Below, piece after piece: positions 45,467 to 56,145 of a stretch of 64,000 nt of DNA (positions are counted from its first letter, which is position 1; every line of letters begins with the position of its first letter). The position numbers and the translations under genes are program-made. Source of the stretch: Rhodosorus marinus (lineage: Eukaryota > Rhodophyta > Stylonematophyceae > Stylonematales > Stylonemataceae); the NCBI GenBank assembly GCA_029953675.1, contig JAMWBK010000006.1, forward strand, positions 2,108,001-2,172,000. The letters run 5' to 3'. The notes under the pieces were generated by a model. That model was given only the letters and a program-made list of their open reading frames with translations. It did not search any database and had not been told where the DNA came from.

Positions 45467-46497
45467 TCATCCTCTACTTGGCCGTTGATGCCGTGTTGAT
45501 CCAACTTGATGGAATCGAGAACTGTCTGCAACGCTATCCGTGAAGACAAGGAGAACAGCTTGCTCGAGTTCTCGAAGTATGACTCCGTCGGGTACACCAA
45601 ACGGGGCTGCGATTGATCCCAAACCTTGGACCTGGTCTCAATGACTGTTTACGGCAAAAGAGGTCAAGTAGTCAGCTAGCCTGCTGGAGTGGTGACGGTC
45701 ACTGGCTGTGACGAACGAGAGATAACAACGTGAACAGCAGAAAAATTCGTGCGAGTGAACGGGCTTACATCGATTTTTAGCATTTCGCGTCACCGCTCGG
45801 GCAAAGTCGTCTGTTCTCTTTGATGTGTGGACCGCGACATCGCGGTCGCTTACGAAGAGCATACCTTTCAAATGCGGAAAGTCCCTCCTATCGAAGAGTT
45901 CTCGCACGTAAGCGATCATCTCGTTACTCTTCAGGGAATAAACGCACAGCCAAGAAGGCAGAGATATTTTGTCAGTCGTTCTATTGCTACAACTTGTGAA
46001 ACCAAAAAGGCACGACGACTGAATAATGCCCAACGCGGGATTTTAGCAGGTCGATTTGCGCATACCTCATCAGGGATCTTTTCACCAGCTTCTCGGTGCC
46101 GATCAAGAACCACCAATCCACCAACCCTGAACCCAGCTTCGTACTTCTTCGCAGCCTCAAGTGCGTCGATCAATATCTGTTTGTCCTTGTTCACTTCAAC
46201 TCTTTCCAGAAATCCGAAGGAAGCGGCAACATCTCTCCTATTCAGTCAAAGAGTGGGAAACAGTTTCCCACGTTAGAATTCAGTGATTCACGGTAATCGT
46301 CCAGGGGCGGTTCTGTAGTTAAACTGAAAAACCTACTTCGAATCGCTCACGGCGATGCTCATGTTTTTCTTGGTAACGAGAACACCCGCAACTCTATCCG
46401 CGCCTTCCAATCTCTCCCAAAACGACCTCACACTCGTACAAACCAGTTTCCGTCTTCCGCTCGGTAGCCTTACAATATTCGGAAGTGAGCTTGCCAT
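45467..46497 (-). CDS. Unrecognised four-exon gene, 210 residues
   Basis: Four exons, 46497-46337, 46237-46066, 45928-45769 and 45606-45467, all joins in phase, introns 99, 137 and 162 nt. That coherence argues strongly for a real gene although I recognise no family. N-terminus is basic (VRLPSGRRKLVCTS). The middle looks like an alpha/beta domain: ERLEGADRVAGVLVTKKNMS, ILIDALEAAKKYEAGFRVGG with LVVLDRH, IAYVRELFDRRDFPHLKGML with FVSDRDVAVHT, which may be repeated strand-helix units. The last exon (VILRELEQAVLLVFTDSV) is the least certain. The 5' flank (46500-46680) has the C/A-rich skew of other minus-strand leaders. Confidence 0.65.
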
Positions 46498-47539
46498 TGT
46501 ATACTTAGGATCCGTTAAACCCCTCCCCCAGAAGACTCCAAGTCGTCACCCGCAAACACTTTTCCTGATTCCACCCTGACTTGCTCAATCCTGTCTAGCA
46601 TCACTACGATCACACCGCATACAAACCTCTACCCACCGATCTCCCAACTTCACGCTTCATCCGCCTTCCTAAGCTCCGTACTGAACTCTCACTGCCGCTG
46701 TGACCATAACGCAAAATTATCTCAACCTCTTCGGCCGCTGTCTCCTACATTCGTCACCCCAACTCTTTTCGAGGTTGATCGACCAAAACGCCACAGGGCG
46801 CCCACGACCGTCGATCTGTATTCCCGAAGCGCGCAAGCAGATTGCGATGAGAAAAAAATTCTCCAGCAGTGGTGATCGAGTATTTGAGAGAGTCTACTAA
46901 TGGAAGATGAGGATCTTCCCCTGTCATCTTCTCCACTAGACAACCAAAACTCTTCTCTGAAGTTCATCGGCTTGCAGCTACACAACGGCAAGTGCGCGGA
47001 CTAGCTGAAGAAGTGGTTGACGTCGCTGTGTGCCCTTAAGACAGGTAGCGATGAGAAGACTGGTCTCCAGCAAGAACATGCTGCTGGTTAGTTGAAAGGG
47101 TCAGCCAACCAACTAATGCGATCTCCGACCGTCGACTTCCCCACTAGTCAACCAGAACTATTCTGTAAGTTCATCAGCAAAAACGGATCCGCAGCCAGAC
47201 TAGGCGTTTGGAATAGTTGCTGACGTCGTTCTGGACGATCGCAACGGGCCAGAAAACTTTTTCTCTCTAGTAGTGATGACGAAGTAATTGAGAGTATCGA
47301 CAATGGCGATCTCTATCGGTCGTTTTCTCTACTAGTCAACTTGAGAACCGTCCAGCTGCTGGTTGCCAGAAGATCCCTGCGAAGAGGTTGGCAATGATTT
47401 GTTTTCCGTATTTGTTGGTCGAGAACGTCTCGGTCGGTGGAGTTCGGAAGAGGGTTGAAGGACTAGTTTGGAAGTCACTAGGATTGGAAAGTTTGGAACA
47501 CTGAGTGTTGAAAGCAACTAGGAGAGCTTTTCTTTGAAG
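46498..47539. other. Divergent intergenic region with tandem array
   Basis: Between two genes pointing apart. Left part is C/A-rich leader, right part (47380-47539) G/T-rich leader, and the centre is occupied by a ~202-bp tandem array (46844-47345). Confidence 0.6.
46844..47345. repeat. Diverged ~202-bp tandem array, 2.5 units
   Basis: gcgatgagaa occurs at 46844 and 47048 (204 bp apart); the following block (agaaaa...ttctc-cag-ag) recurs at 46850 and 47251; ctccac-tag-caacc recurs at about 46933 and 47141, with a third variant at 47330. Blocks gttcatc and gacgtcg also repeat in register. Units are diverged by many substitutions. Confidence 0.75.
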
Positions 47540-48262
47540 ATGAGCGGAAAGAAAGAGATCTTGGTGAGGCGTGGAGGTCGAGGTCGTCTGTCGAATCTTG
47601 GGAGGGGCGATGTTGTGAAGGAGATTGTCGTGGAAGATGCGACTGGAGATGAAGCGAGCCCGGCGGACCACTCGAAGACGGTCGTACTTTTGTGCTCGGG
47701 AGTAGTTGTGTTGGCGTTTGTGCTTGGCTGGACAATGAGGTTGATCCTACTTGGAGTGGGTATTCTTAGGCCTGTGCTGCTGACGTCTTCCGCAATGAGC
47801 AGGAAAAAGCCAGAGGTAGAAGGCAGGTGGATGTTGTATTGGATGTTCTGCGGCCTTTTCTTCCTCGCAGAAACAGCGTGGGTTCATAATGTTCGGTAGG
47901 CTTTGCCAGAAAATTTCTGCTCAAACGGAATTTAAACGACCTTCAGCTTTCCTAAGAAAAACGTCGTTTATTCTTTGATTAGTTACGCATTTCTCTTCAC
48001 CGCGACGGAGATCGCCATACTCTTCCTTCTGTCCCAGAACGAAGCAAGGAATTCTGAGCTTATCTACTCATGGGTTCTGTCTCCAGTCACTGAGGAGTTC
48101 AAATTTCACGTGGAAACAGTCACATGCAAATGTTCTTCATATGTTGATCAGGTTTGGAGCGCATTCAGCGAAGTTACTATTGGCTCTGCGAAAGCCTTCT
48201 TCAGGTCCCTGGCCAGATCATCTAGGACGGTCAGCGATCGGCTAGACCAAGCTACTGGCTGA
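47540..48262 (+). CDS. TB2/DP1/HVA22 (REEP-like) membrane protein
   Basis: Probable ER-shaping protein of the REEP/Yop1/HVA22 family, which bend tubular ER membranes with hairpin helices. Exons 47540-47895 and 47983-48262 with an 87-nt intron give 211 residues. TM segments: VVLLCSGVVVLAFVLGWTMR, LILLGVGILRPVLL, and across the junction the paired LYWMFCGLFFLAETAWVH and YAFLFTATEIAILFLLSQ. The family hallmark, a tryptophan/tyrosine-rich YW...GLF.L.E segment following a charged spacer (RKKPEVEGRWMLYW), is present. The C-terminal 80 residues form an amphipathic helix region. Similarity is moderate. Confidence 0.7.
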
Positions 48263-48322
48263 TGGTCTTTTGGTTATGCAATGTTTACGGTGGCTTTGTC
48301 TTATTTAATAACCGTCCAGTAT

Positions 48323-48350
48323 ATACGCAAAGTTATATAACTTTGCGTAT
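48323..48350. terminator. 28-bp perfect palindrome downstream of the REEP-like gene
   Basis: atacgcaaagttat followed at once by its exact reverse complement, with no loop. It lies 61 bp after the REEP-like stop and between that gene and a minus-strand gene model, so it could form a hairpin or cruciform in the 3' ends of both. Role as a 3'-end signal is a guess. Confidence 0.5.
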
Positions 48351-48515
48351 TTCTGTATCTCTGTGTTTCCCGTGTTTCACCAATATATATTGTTGAAATG
48401 GAGCTTCGATCAAGCAATGGCAACCTCTTCCTCAAGCTGTACCGTGTTAGGTTCCACTTACATCCAGCACGGGTCTTCAAGAAATTTTTCGGCGAGGAGC
48501 TTTCTCTGGAAAAGC

Positions 48516-48902
48516 TCATCGGATGGATCTTATTGAACGAGATCCCATCGAGCGAGTATCTGTGGAAGCGGTATTCCATTCGCGTCCGCCTGAGTAACGT
48601 CGACGGCTCGAGCTGCTTTCCTGGCCTTCTCCTGCTCCAGTGACATACTGAGAAACCAAAACAGAGCAAAAGTCTCGTTAGTATATCGTCAAAGGGCTCT
48701 GGCTCTGAGCCTTCCGCGTTTTCCTTGAGGAGCTTACAATAGTTGTTACATCCTCCAGTGGGCTTCTTGAAGTTTCGCCGCTGCGAGTGAGTTTACCAGT
48801 TGGACATCTTACGGTGACAAGTTTCTTACTAGCTCCAGCTCCTGCCCCTGCCCGGAGTGGCACATAGTTCTCCTTCTCCCACTCGTCAACTACCTGAGCC
48901 AT
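48516..48902 (-). CDS. Possible small two-exon gene, unknown
   Basis: Exon 48902-48738 opens with ATG and reads MAQVVDEWEKENYVPLRAGA, then a basic, Ser/Thr-rich stretch to a good donor (GTAAGC). An acceptor at 48648 rejoins in phase to an exon ending at 48516, 98 residues in all. The first exon looks coding and its upstream flank is C/A-rich, as for other minus-strand genes. The second exon is low complexity and may be wrong. No family recognised. Confidence 0.4.
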
Positions 48903-50174
48903 TGAAACAGGAATATCTCGAAAACCCGATCCAAATCAAGAAAAAGTCAATACCTAACGCCGCCGCACTCAACTCCCACCTGTAGGAATCTCCACGCGCA
49001 CAAGCAATCCAGATCCGTATCTGCAAGAGAGCCTGAGTTGACCCTGACGCGAGCAGGAGAAGGGAAAAACTCTGTCATTCCAAAACGAAGCACAAAGAGA
49101 AACCAACTCGCCAGTAAGAATTCAAATATTCAAAATATTCAATCCACAAGGAAGTTGTTTCAATCATTATTGATCCGCCCACGTTGGCCAATGACGACTA
49201 TTTCTATTTTATGAAGAAGTACCTAGTTTACAGATACTGTTTCCAAATACAGTCCACAATATTAATGTTGTACAAAACATGAAACCAAAATCTATGCTAT
49301 ACACTGATTTGGGGTTTCCCTTTCAGTATTCGCTGGTAGGTTTGGGAGGACTCTGGACTTTCCGGACCTGGTAGGCTTATGTCTCAGGTTGCCGCATCGG
49401 GGTTCCATTAAGGATCGCCTCATCGTAACTACTGTCTTGGATTTCGTCGCAGGAATCTTCTTCCGCCGTTTTTGGTGGTCCAGATGTACAGTCTGATTGT
49501 CCCCAATGCGGCGGGGGCCGGAGACCACCTTCACAGGTCAAGGAGTGATCCTCGCGCGCCTTGGCGGAGAGATCAGAATGATCACAGTAAGAGAAGATTC
49601 AAAGAGTCTACCGAGCAAGACTCTCTAATCACCCAACGACAAACTGTTCTCAACGAGAGGATTACGATCCCGGTCGAATAGGAATGGTTATAAACTCTGT
49701 ACACTTCGGTGAGCATTGGCCACAGATATGGACGAAGCGACTTGCGTACAGGATTTTCGGACCTGTTCTAAAAACAGCAGTAAACAAGCCAGGGCTCAGA
49801 TTTGCCCTACTTCGGAAGCATTGTCAGACCCGCCCTTTCAGATTTATGATCGAACATTGATCTTGGCTTTTGGCAAACCGCATCCATGTGTAGACGTCAG
49901 CATAAATGCTGTTCCTTCAGTTCATTGTACCTAGCAACACTTGGAAAAGCCAAGAATCAATTGTCCTGACTCTTAAACAGCGTGAATCCTATCTCCAAGC
50001 TCTCGAGCCGGGTTTGTGACCTCACGTGTACAGACGGGCGAGATGAAGATCCTCATCGATGACTTTTTCATTTGGGACGAGATTTTGGGTTAGGAATGTC
50101 GAGGAGCAGGAAAGCCGGCGCTTTTTTTTTCAAGTGATAGTTTAAGGGGATGCGGTAGGAAACCGGAGAAGACA
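48903..50174. other. Intergenic, one unassigned frame
   Basis: A basic minus-strand frame of 80 codons (49292-49534) and a plus-strand frame of 69 codons overlap at 49472-49681; neither has a family resemblance. Confidence 0.4.
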
Positions 50175-51149
50175 GTGATTCTTCTCGAGCGTATTGACTT
50201 GCTGCATAGCATTGCTCGAAGCGACATGCTTGAGGTCCGGGCTGCCTCAGAGACCAGTAGTCTCGGCTTTCTTTCCGGTGGATTTCATTGCTTTGAGCGG
50301 GTGAGTTTTCAACGATTACGAGAATGCTGGTCTGATTTCAGATACAGAGATCTGACGTAGTCACAATCTTTGCTGTTGCTTTTCGTGTAGACTGCCTTAC
50401 CCAGCCGAGCAACCTCGAGATGCTGTCCTATGTGTTTGAATATTCGGAAGAATAAGCGTTCTGCAGGTAAAAATGGTAACCACGAGAGAACTGGGCCAGC
50501 GAAGCCAGTTTTTGGAGGGCTTCAAGGACGGTTTTTACCAGCGGATTCTGAGAACAGGCACAAGTCGGAGGAAGTAGACGAGCAGAATTTTGATATCCTC
50601 GGGGACGTCAGAGAAGGCCTCCCGAGCTCATACTTTGAGCTTCCGGAGGAAAAGAAATGGAACAAACGGGCTCAAGCTGCGAAGAAGAGATGGGCGGATC
50701 CTGAGTACAGAAAGAAGATGATGGAGAAGAGGAATCTGAAGAAGAAAAAAGGAAAAGAAGATGAGAAAAAAGATGGGGATGAAGTTGGTTCAATAGACTC
50801 CATATCACCTCCACCAGATGACGAGGTGCAGGTAAGCTCTGATGCACAGGCGCTTGCAAACAAGCTACGCAGCGAGAAACTTGAAAGCCACCACAGAGAC
50901 AAGACAAAGTGGATGGAGGAGAGGCTGGCATCTGGGGCGGAGCTCCGGGATCGTTTGAACAACGACGACTACAAGGCTAAAAGACAAGAGAAGCGCAAAC
51001 AAATGGCAATCGAACGGCATAGAAAAAGGAAGGACCTCGCATTTCGTGCAAGTGCTGCGGAAGGAACAGAGTTGGATTCCCCCAAGGATGTTGGAAATAC
51101 CAAAGGCACGAGTGGCGATAGCTCCAGATCCGGGGACAGAACAAGATGA
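50175..51149 (+). CDS. Basic protein with a NUMOD3-like motif, possibly plastid-targeted
   Basis: Two exons, 50175-50300 and 50391-51149, joined in phase by a 90-nt intron, give 294 residues. The N-terminus (about 65 residues) is Ser/Arg/Ala-rich, with RATSRCCPMCLNIRKNKR, compatible with a plastid leader. The middle contains NKRAQAAKKRWADPEYRKKM, matching the short NUMOD3-type DNA-binding motif (A.KRW.DPEYR) known from homing endonucleases and from plant and algal plastid proteins. A Lys/Glu-rich region follows, with a related segment, RLNNDDYKAKRQEKRKQM, that may be a second degenerate copy. The C-terminus is acidic/Ser-rich. Nucleic-acid binding is an inference. Confidence 0.7.
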
Positions 51150-53128
51150 TGGTCTTGAGCGTGGTGTAATCTGTACAATAGCAGTACCCTGTAACCGTGT
51201 AAAGAAACGCGACGATGTTCGCAAGATGAAGGTCGACTGTTTTGTTTCTTTATCGGATATCAGCGCCCGCTATCCGCTTTTGATGATAGCACAATTTCTG
51301 GTCGAGCTTTGTGAACATTTGAACACCTCGGAACCTGTCCAGCAGCAGTCAATCTTTCGTAGCGGGTATCTGAAACGCCGGCCCACGTGGTTCGGCCCAC
51401 GGTAGTCTACGAAGAGTATCATTTAACCAGCTTTCTTCACAAACGCGCAACCTATAAGCTTTCCAATGCCGACTAGGGTTCGGCTTTAGTCTCCCCCCCA
51501 TCAACCCTCAGACCATACTGCTACGCTGCCAAGGAGCTCTTAGGACGCAACCGCGTTCTTGGAATTTCGGAAGATTATTCCCTCCCCATGATCGAGAAAA
51601 AGAGACAGATTGCGACATTCCGAGTTCGTAGTCTTAACCCGTTCCAGTGCTGACGTACACGAGCACCTCCTCGCGATCGATCCGCTACCCTGACTACAAC
51701 CCGGTGGCAGACACACACAAACCAAATCTATGTGAACAATGTTGCACTGTTTTTTCGTAAACAAATAGACGACACTCCGCTGATCGCTTTGTGAAACAAT
51801 TTTGCTCGAAATTCATCTTTCAGCAACCAAAAAAGGATTTGTAGAAATTTTTGTGAGCGACTCAGTGACCCGTCCAATGGGAAAAGGCTTTGACAGTTTT
51901 ATAGACGAAAATTTAGCTCTACCCGCATTGTTTTCTTTACTTTTTTCTACGGTTAATCCAATTACCACACCGGATACATTTCATACATTTTTTATTTGAT
52001 ATTTCTTTCTCGTATTATCCAGTTTTAGTAAATTTACCTCCGCTCGTGTTTCTCAAACAAAAAGTTTATGAATTTGAAGTTTGTGTGTGGAGACTGTAAA
52101 CCATATGAGGGAAATTCATGACCAACCTGATTTTTTGACTTTATAGGACATAAATAGGACGAAACTAAATTCGAGGATGAATTTACTGTTCTATTTTAGG
52201 GCCGTGTCCTGTTCTTGTATCCAGGCCTTGGAATATGGGCGCTTACATATTGAGCAGTGTTTTAACCGGGGTAAAGACACCAACCTCACGCATCATTATA
52301 TCTTCTAAATTATTATCTAATCTACTGGATCCCAGCCAATCCTGATTTTACCCTCCTTAAAAAAAGTTTTCATATACATGACGCACTGATTTTTCTACCC
52401 CTTTACACAACTTTCAAAATGTGTCCACCCCATCAATTTCCCCATGCTCCGTCTCCCCCCCACCAAAAACGTGAACATTTACAGCCCAACAAAAACTGAA
52501 GAAGAAAAAACGATCAAAAAGTATAGCTGATTGTTCACCTCTTTGTACAAGTATTCTATTTCATCTAGATTGAGAACAAACCAGATTATACTAATATACA
52601 CAGATTTAGAAAAAGTGGTTTGTCGCCTCTCCCGATAAACCTAAAAAGCAAATCTGTATTCAGTATCTAGCCGTCATACCCTCAAAAATTAAGTATCTCG
52701 CGCCGACCTAAAAAGCGGCAAAATTAACGTTGTATACCTTGTTTTTTATTCAAATTTGCTCCCCTTTTTTTTTTCTTGAGCTTTTTTTATTGGTATGTGG
52801 AATTATACTTGGGGAGGAGAAAAGTCAGTAGGCTGTTTGGGCTGGTATGGCATTCTAGGATATTTATTTCCTGATGGGGAGCTAGGGTGGGGGAGTATGG
52901 GGATTGGGTTTGAAGAGGAGGATGGTGAATGTATTGGTAGAAGGATTGGATTGAGACTTATAATAATAGTTTAAATGTTGGATTTTGGGAAGGCTTGAGG
53001 GTTGGGGAGGAAGGCAGAAGGGGTTGAAGGTTGGGTAGCAAGGCAGAAGGGGTTGCTGGGTGGATTGAAGGAGGAAGGCTCTGGTTTTTTTGGGGGGTGT
53101 GGTTGGGTGGGGTGGGGTTTGCGGGGTG
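51150..53128. other. Long intergenic stretch
   Basis: No confident gene in 2 kb. 51800-52760 is AT-rich with short frames only. From about 52800 the plus strand is strongly G/T-rich: the TMBIM leader. Confidence 0.5.
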
Positions 53129-54619
53129 ATGGGTGAGGATCCAGCGAAGGGGGGAGGTGATATTGGTGGTGCTGATGGAGCTGGTGGAGATTCTGCTCAG
53201 CAGGGAGGAGCTGGAGGATACCCACCTCTAGATGCGAACTATGCGACATATAATGCGGGAGCTGACGGGAAGGAAGGGTACCCGACAGTAGATACGTCGG
53301 TTGGTGCTCAGGTCCCCAGTACAACGGGGGGGTATGGTGCGTCAAATCAGGGTACTGGGTACCCCGTAGGCACTGGGTATCCGGCGATAAATCCAACGGG
53401 CTATCCCGGCGCAGATCAAGCAACCGGTTATCCACCAGCTAACCAGGCAACCGGTTATCCGCCAGCTAATCAGCCAACTGGGTATCCACCGGCTGGTCAA
53501 GAAACTGTGTACCCAGAGGCAAATCAAGCAACTGGGTATCCTCCTGTAGGTGAAGAAGGTGGGTACCCAGCGTCGGGTGCAGCAGCAGGGTATCCGGCTC
53601 AACCTCAGGTTTATCCAAACTATGCAAATCTTGGATACGGAGACACCGCTGCTGTGGGTACGGGAGGGTATGAAACTAAAGCGATTCCCGGCCAGACTGC
53701 TGTTGATCCATCGCTGTATTACAAGGATGAGATAGCACCCGAGTCGGGTGTGAACGATGGGGATCTGGAGGAGAAGGGTGGTGTCTCTGTCAAACCAGCG
53801 GGGGGCGCAGGGGCCGCGGCAGGAGCGTTCTTCGTAGCAGCGCCACCTGAGGCCTATACGTATCAACAAGCAACGAATACTGAGTTTGGAAAGGGCGCGC
53901 CTGCTCCCGGTACAGTGGATATCGAGAGCGGACAGCCTGAGAATGAAGTGAATATCTCCCACTCAGGTGTGAGAAACGCGTTCCTGCGCAAGGTGTTCGC
54001 AATTGTTACAATACAGATTCTCATCACAACTGGGATATCATTGATGTGCGTTTACATCGTGCCGCTGAGGGAGTTTTGTGCAGATAACTGGTGGATTTGG
54101 CTCGTCTTCTTCTTTGCGGCTATGATCTGTCTCTTCATTCTTCAGTGGAAAAGACACAAACACCCTCAAAACTTGGTATGGCTGGGAATCTTTACAGTCA
54201 TTATGTCTTTTTTCGTCGGAACTATATGTGCGACCTACGCAGACAACGGATACGGATCCGCAATCGCGTATTCGTTTGTGTCGACTCTGGCGATTTTCAT
54301 AACCATAACTGCTTATTGCTGGTGGTCGAAGAAAGACTTCAGCTTCCTGTATGGATTCATCATCGCGTTCTTCATTGCGATTGTCATCGCATTTATTGTC
54401 ATCTGGTTTGTCGATCTCTTCGGAGATTTAAGTCGCTGGGCCTGGTTTGGTATCCAAATAGCGGGTGCGCTTCTTGTAACTGCAGTCCTCTTGTTTGACT
54501 GCTCCCAGATTGTGAACAAGTACCCAGTGGATGAGTACATTCAAGGAGCAATTTCGCTGTACGTGGACTTTATCAATCTGTTCCTCTGTCTGCTCGGAGC
54601 TTTCGGATCAGCAGGATAG
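53129..54619 (+). CDS. TMBIM/Lifeguard (BAX inhibitor-1 family) protein with GYP-repeat N-terminus
   Basis: Intronless, 496 residues from the Met at 53129. Residues 1-260 are disordered, Gly/Tyr/Pro-rich, with a run of near-repeats of the form NQATGYPPA (six to seven units, about residues 80-150), like the proline-rich N-termini of GRINA/Lifeguard-1. Residues ~280-496 form a seven-helix membrane domain: FAIVTIQILITTGISLMCVY, IWLVFFFAAMICLFILQW, WLGIFTVIMSFFVGTICATY, AIAYSFVSTLAIFITITAY, FIIAFFIAIVIAFIVIWFVD, GIQIAGALLVTAVLLFDCSQ and the family's terminal ISLYVDFINLFLCLL. TMBIM proteins are ER/Golgi calcium-leak channels linked to cell-death control; the pH-sensing aspartates near the last helices (FDCSQ, LYVDF) are present. 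Confidence 0.92.
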   Translation: MGEDPAKGGGDIGGADGAGGDSAQQGGAGGYPPLDANYATYNAGADGKEGYPTVDTSVGAQVPSTTGGYGASNQGTGYPVGTGYPAINPTGYPGADQATGYPPANQATGYPPANQPTGYPPAGQETVYPEANQATGYPPVGEEGGYPASGAAAGYPAQPQVYPNYANLGYGDTAAVGTGGYETKAIPGQTAVDPSLYYKDEIAPESGVNDGDLEEKGGVSVKPAGGAGAAAGAFFVAAPPEAYTYQQATNTEFGKGAPAPGTVDIESGQPENEVNISHSGVRNAFLRKVFAIVTIQILITTGISLMCVYIVPLREFCADNWWIWLVFFFAAMICLFILQWKRHKHPQNLVWLGIFTVIMSFFVGTICATYADNGYGSAIAYSFVSTLAIFITITAYCWWSKKDFSFLYGFIIAFFIAIVIAFIVIWFVDLFGDLSRWAWFGIQIAGALLVTAVLLFDCSQIVNKYPVDEYIQGAISLYVDFINLFLCLLGAFGSAG

Positions 54620-55101
54620 GACTTGTCCTCTATTTTTTGTTCGCGATTATTAGGCATGCTTTTTTTGGACCGCATCAGGTCTGTGTTCTTCGTTTTCGCG
54701 TTTTTTTGGAAGCGCCGCCAGCGGAAATAAAGGCACCGTTGCTCACACCAAAGCAGCCCTCAGCTTGCAGCAATCCAGGAAGCGAATGTTGGGTTTCAGA
54801 AAAAACATGCGTGTCCCAACAAACAAGTCAACCATCTGCTGGCTGAACGTTAGCTACTTTTATCGTCTTGCGATAAGGAAATTCTGTAACTACTAACTAA
54901 TAGTTGTGCTTGTTCACATAGCCACACCGCTCCAAAGAGCTCCTTAGATGATGGACTCTCGGCGGCCAGGGTAGCTTTAAACGAAGCAGCTTTTCCATCA
55001 ACCTCAGAGGCACCAGCAACATGCCTCGCAGTCTTCATTCGGCAGATTCTCATACGCTTTTGGCATTGGAATGGAGGCAAACACTGCACCAAGACAAAGG
55101 G
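54620..55101. other. Intergenic between convergent genes
   Basis: A minus-strand frame at 54850-55092 starts just below the stop of the phosphatase-like gene; it could be a misread extra exon but no donor fits well. Confidence 0.4.
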
Positions 55102-56145
55102 CTATGCGGCGCTGGTTTTCCGATAGTTCAACATGGGGTCGACTAGTGTCGGCACAACAGCTCTGAGCTCTCCTGGTTTGTATGAGTAGTGGCCGTAATG
55201 CCTCAGCTCCTCATTCCGCAACGCACATTCTAGCACAGACAGGGTGTACGAGTCAGGTGAAACGAAGACAATATCGCATGCCTGGTACATCGTTTCAGTT
55301 TTGGATATAAGCTGTCTCATTCTGAGGAACACGTCGTGGATCGATTCTAGACAAAAGTGGGCAAAGATGAGCATTGTGTCAGGATAGTCCTGAGACTGGA
55401 CAAGTCTTCTCCAACAGACTCTGAGGTATAGGGCTACTACCATTGGGCGTTCCATCTTCTCCCAAGTCCATTCTTAGATAGTGATCCTTTTCATCGATCG
55501 AATTAATAATTGGTACAGCTTTCGTCGTCTCGACTCCCTCGTAGACTCCCATACCGCGACAGTCTAGGTACGAGTATTCTGGCACAAGGTTCTCTCGCCG
55601 CATGTTTAACCTTGTCATCAGGATTTCCGCAGTCTCGGAAGCCTTTGCATCGGTTCCCGTCCAGATCCAGAACTCACGATCCCCAAACGGCCCGATATTA
55701 TTCTTTTCTAACTTATCAGCGGCGTAGACAGCTTGATAGTGCCCCTTCTCCGTAAGACCGTTTTCAACGTTCAGCTTCTCAACAGGGTTCGTCTTTATCA
55801 CACCCAGAGCATCATATTTAGACTCTCCAGCTCTCATGAAATAATACCTAGCCAACGCGGTTCCAAATTAGTCCTATTCAGGTCAATCCAATTCTCAGAT
55901 CAACTTCTCACGTGCTCGTCCTACCTGTTCTCCAGTGGTGATCGCAGGGGCAGGAGTACCAATCCACGCGCTTCGGCTGGTTTGTTCGGAGTCAACAGCG
56001 TCAGAGCAAGAGCCCCAGAACCCGCCATAAAATCTCGCCGTGAGATCGAACATGTCCACGCGACTCTCGTCCTCTTCGCCACCGAGTTCCTAGAGCTCGG
56101 AAGTCGTACCTTCAAACTCGTTGTGAAGCAAACATCACCACCCAT
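55102..56145 (-). CDS. Lumenal phosphoglycerate-mutase-like protein lacking catalytic histidines
   Basis: Histidine-phosphatase superfamily fold, 290 residues, exons 56145-55925, 55847-55441 and 55346-55102, introns 77 and 94 nt, joins in phase. Exon 1 is a plastid leader ending in a twin-arginine signal: SRRDFMAGSGALALTLLTPN with a small-residue site PAEA, as in thylakoid-lumen Tat substrates. The fold is recognisable: YYFMRAGESKYDA aligns with the RHGES box, GLTEKGHYQA with GL...G..QA, TGTDAKASETAEIL with S...R..QTA, PNGESIHDVFLRM with P.GES..DV..R, and VFVSPDSYTL with V.HG. The RHG histidine is Ala, the second histidine is Pro, and the middle arginine is Lys/Ala. Phosphatase or mutase chemistry through a phosphohistidine is therefore not possible. 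Confidence 0.88.
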
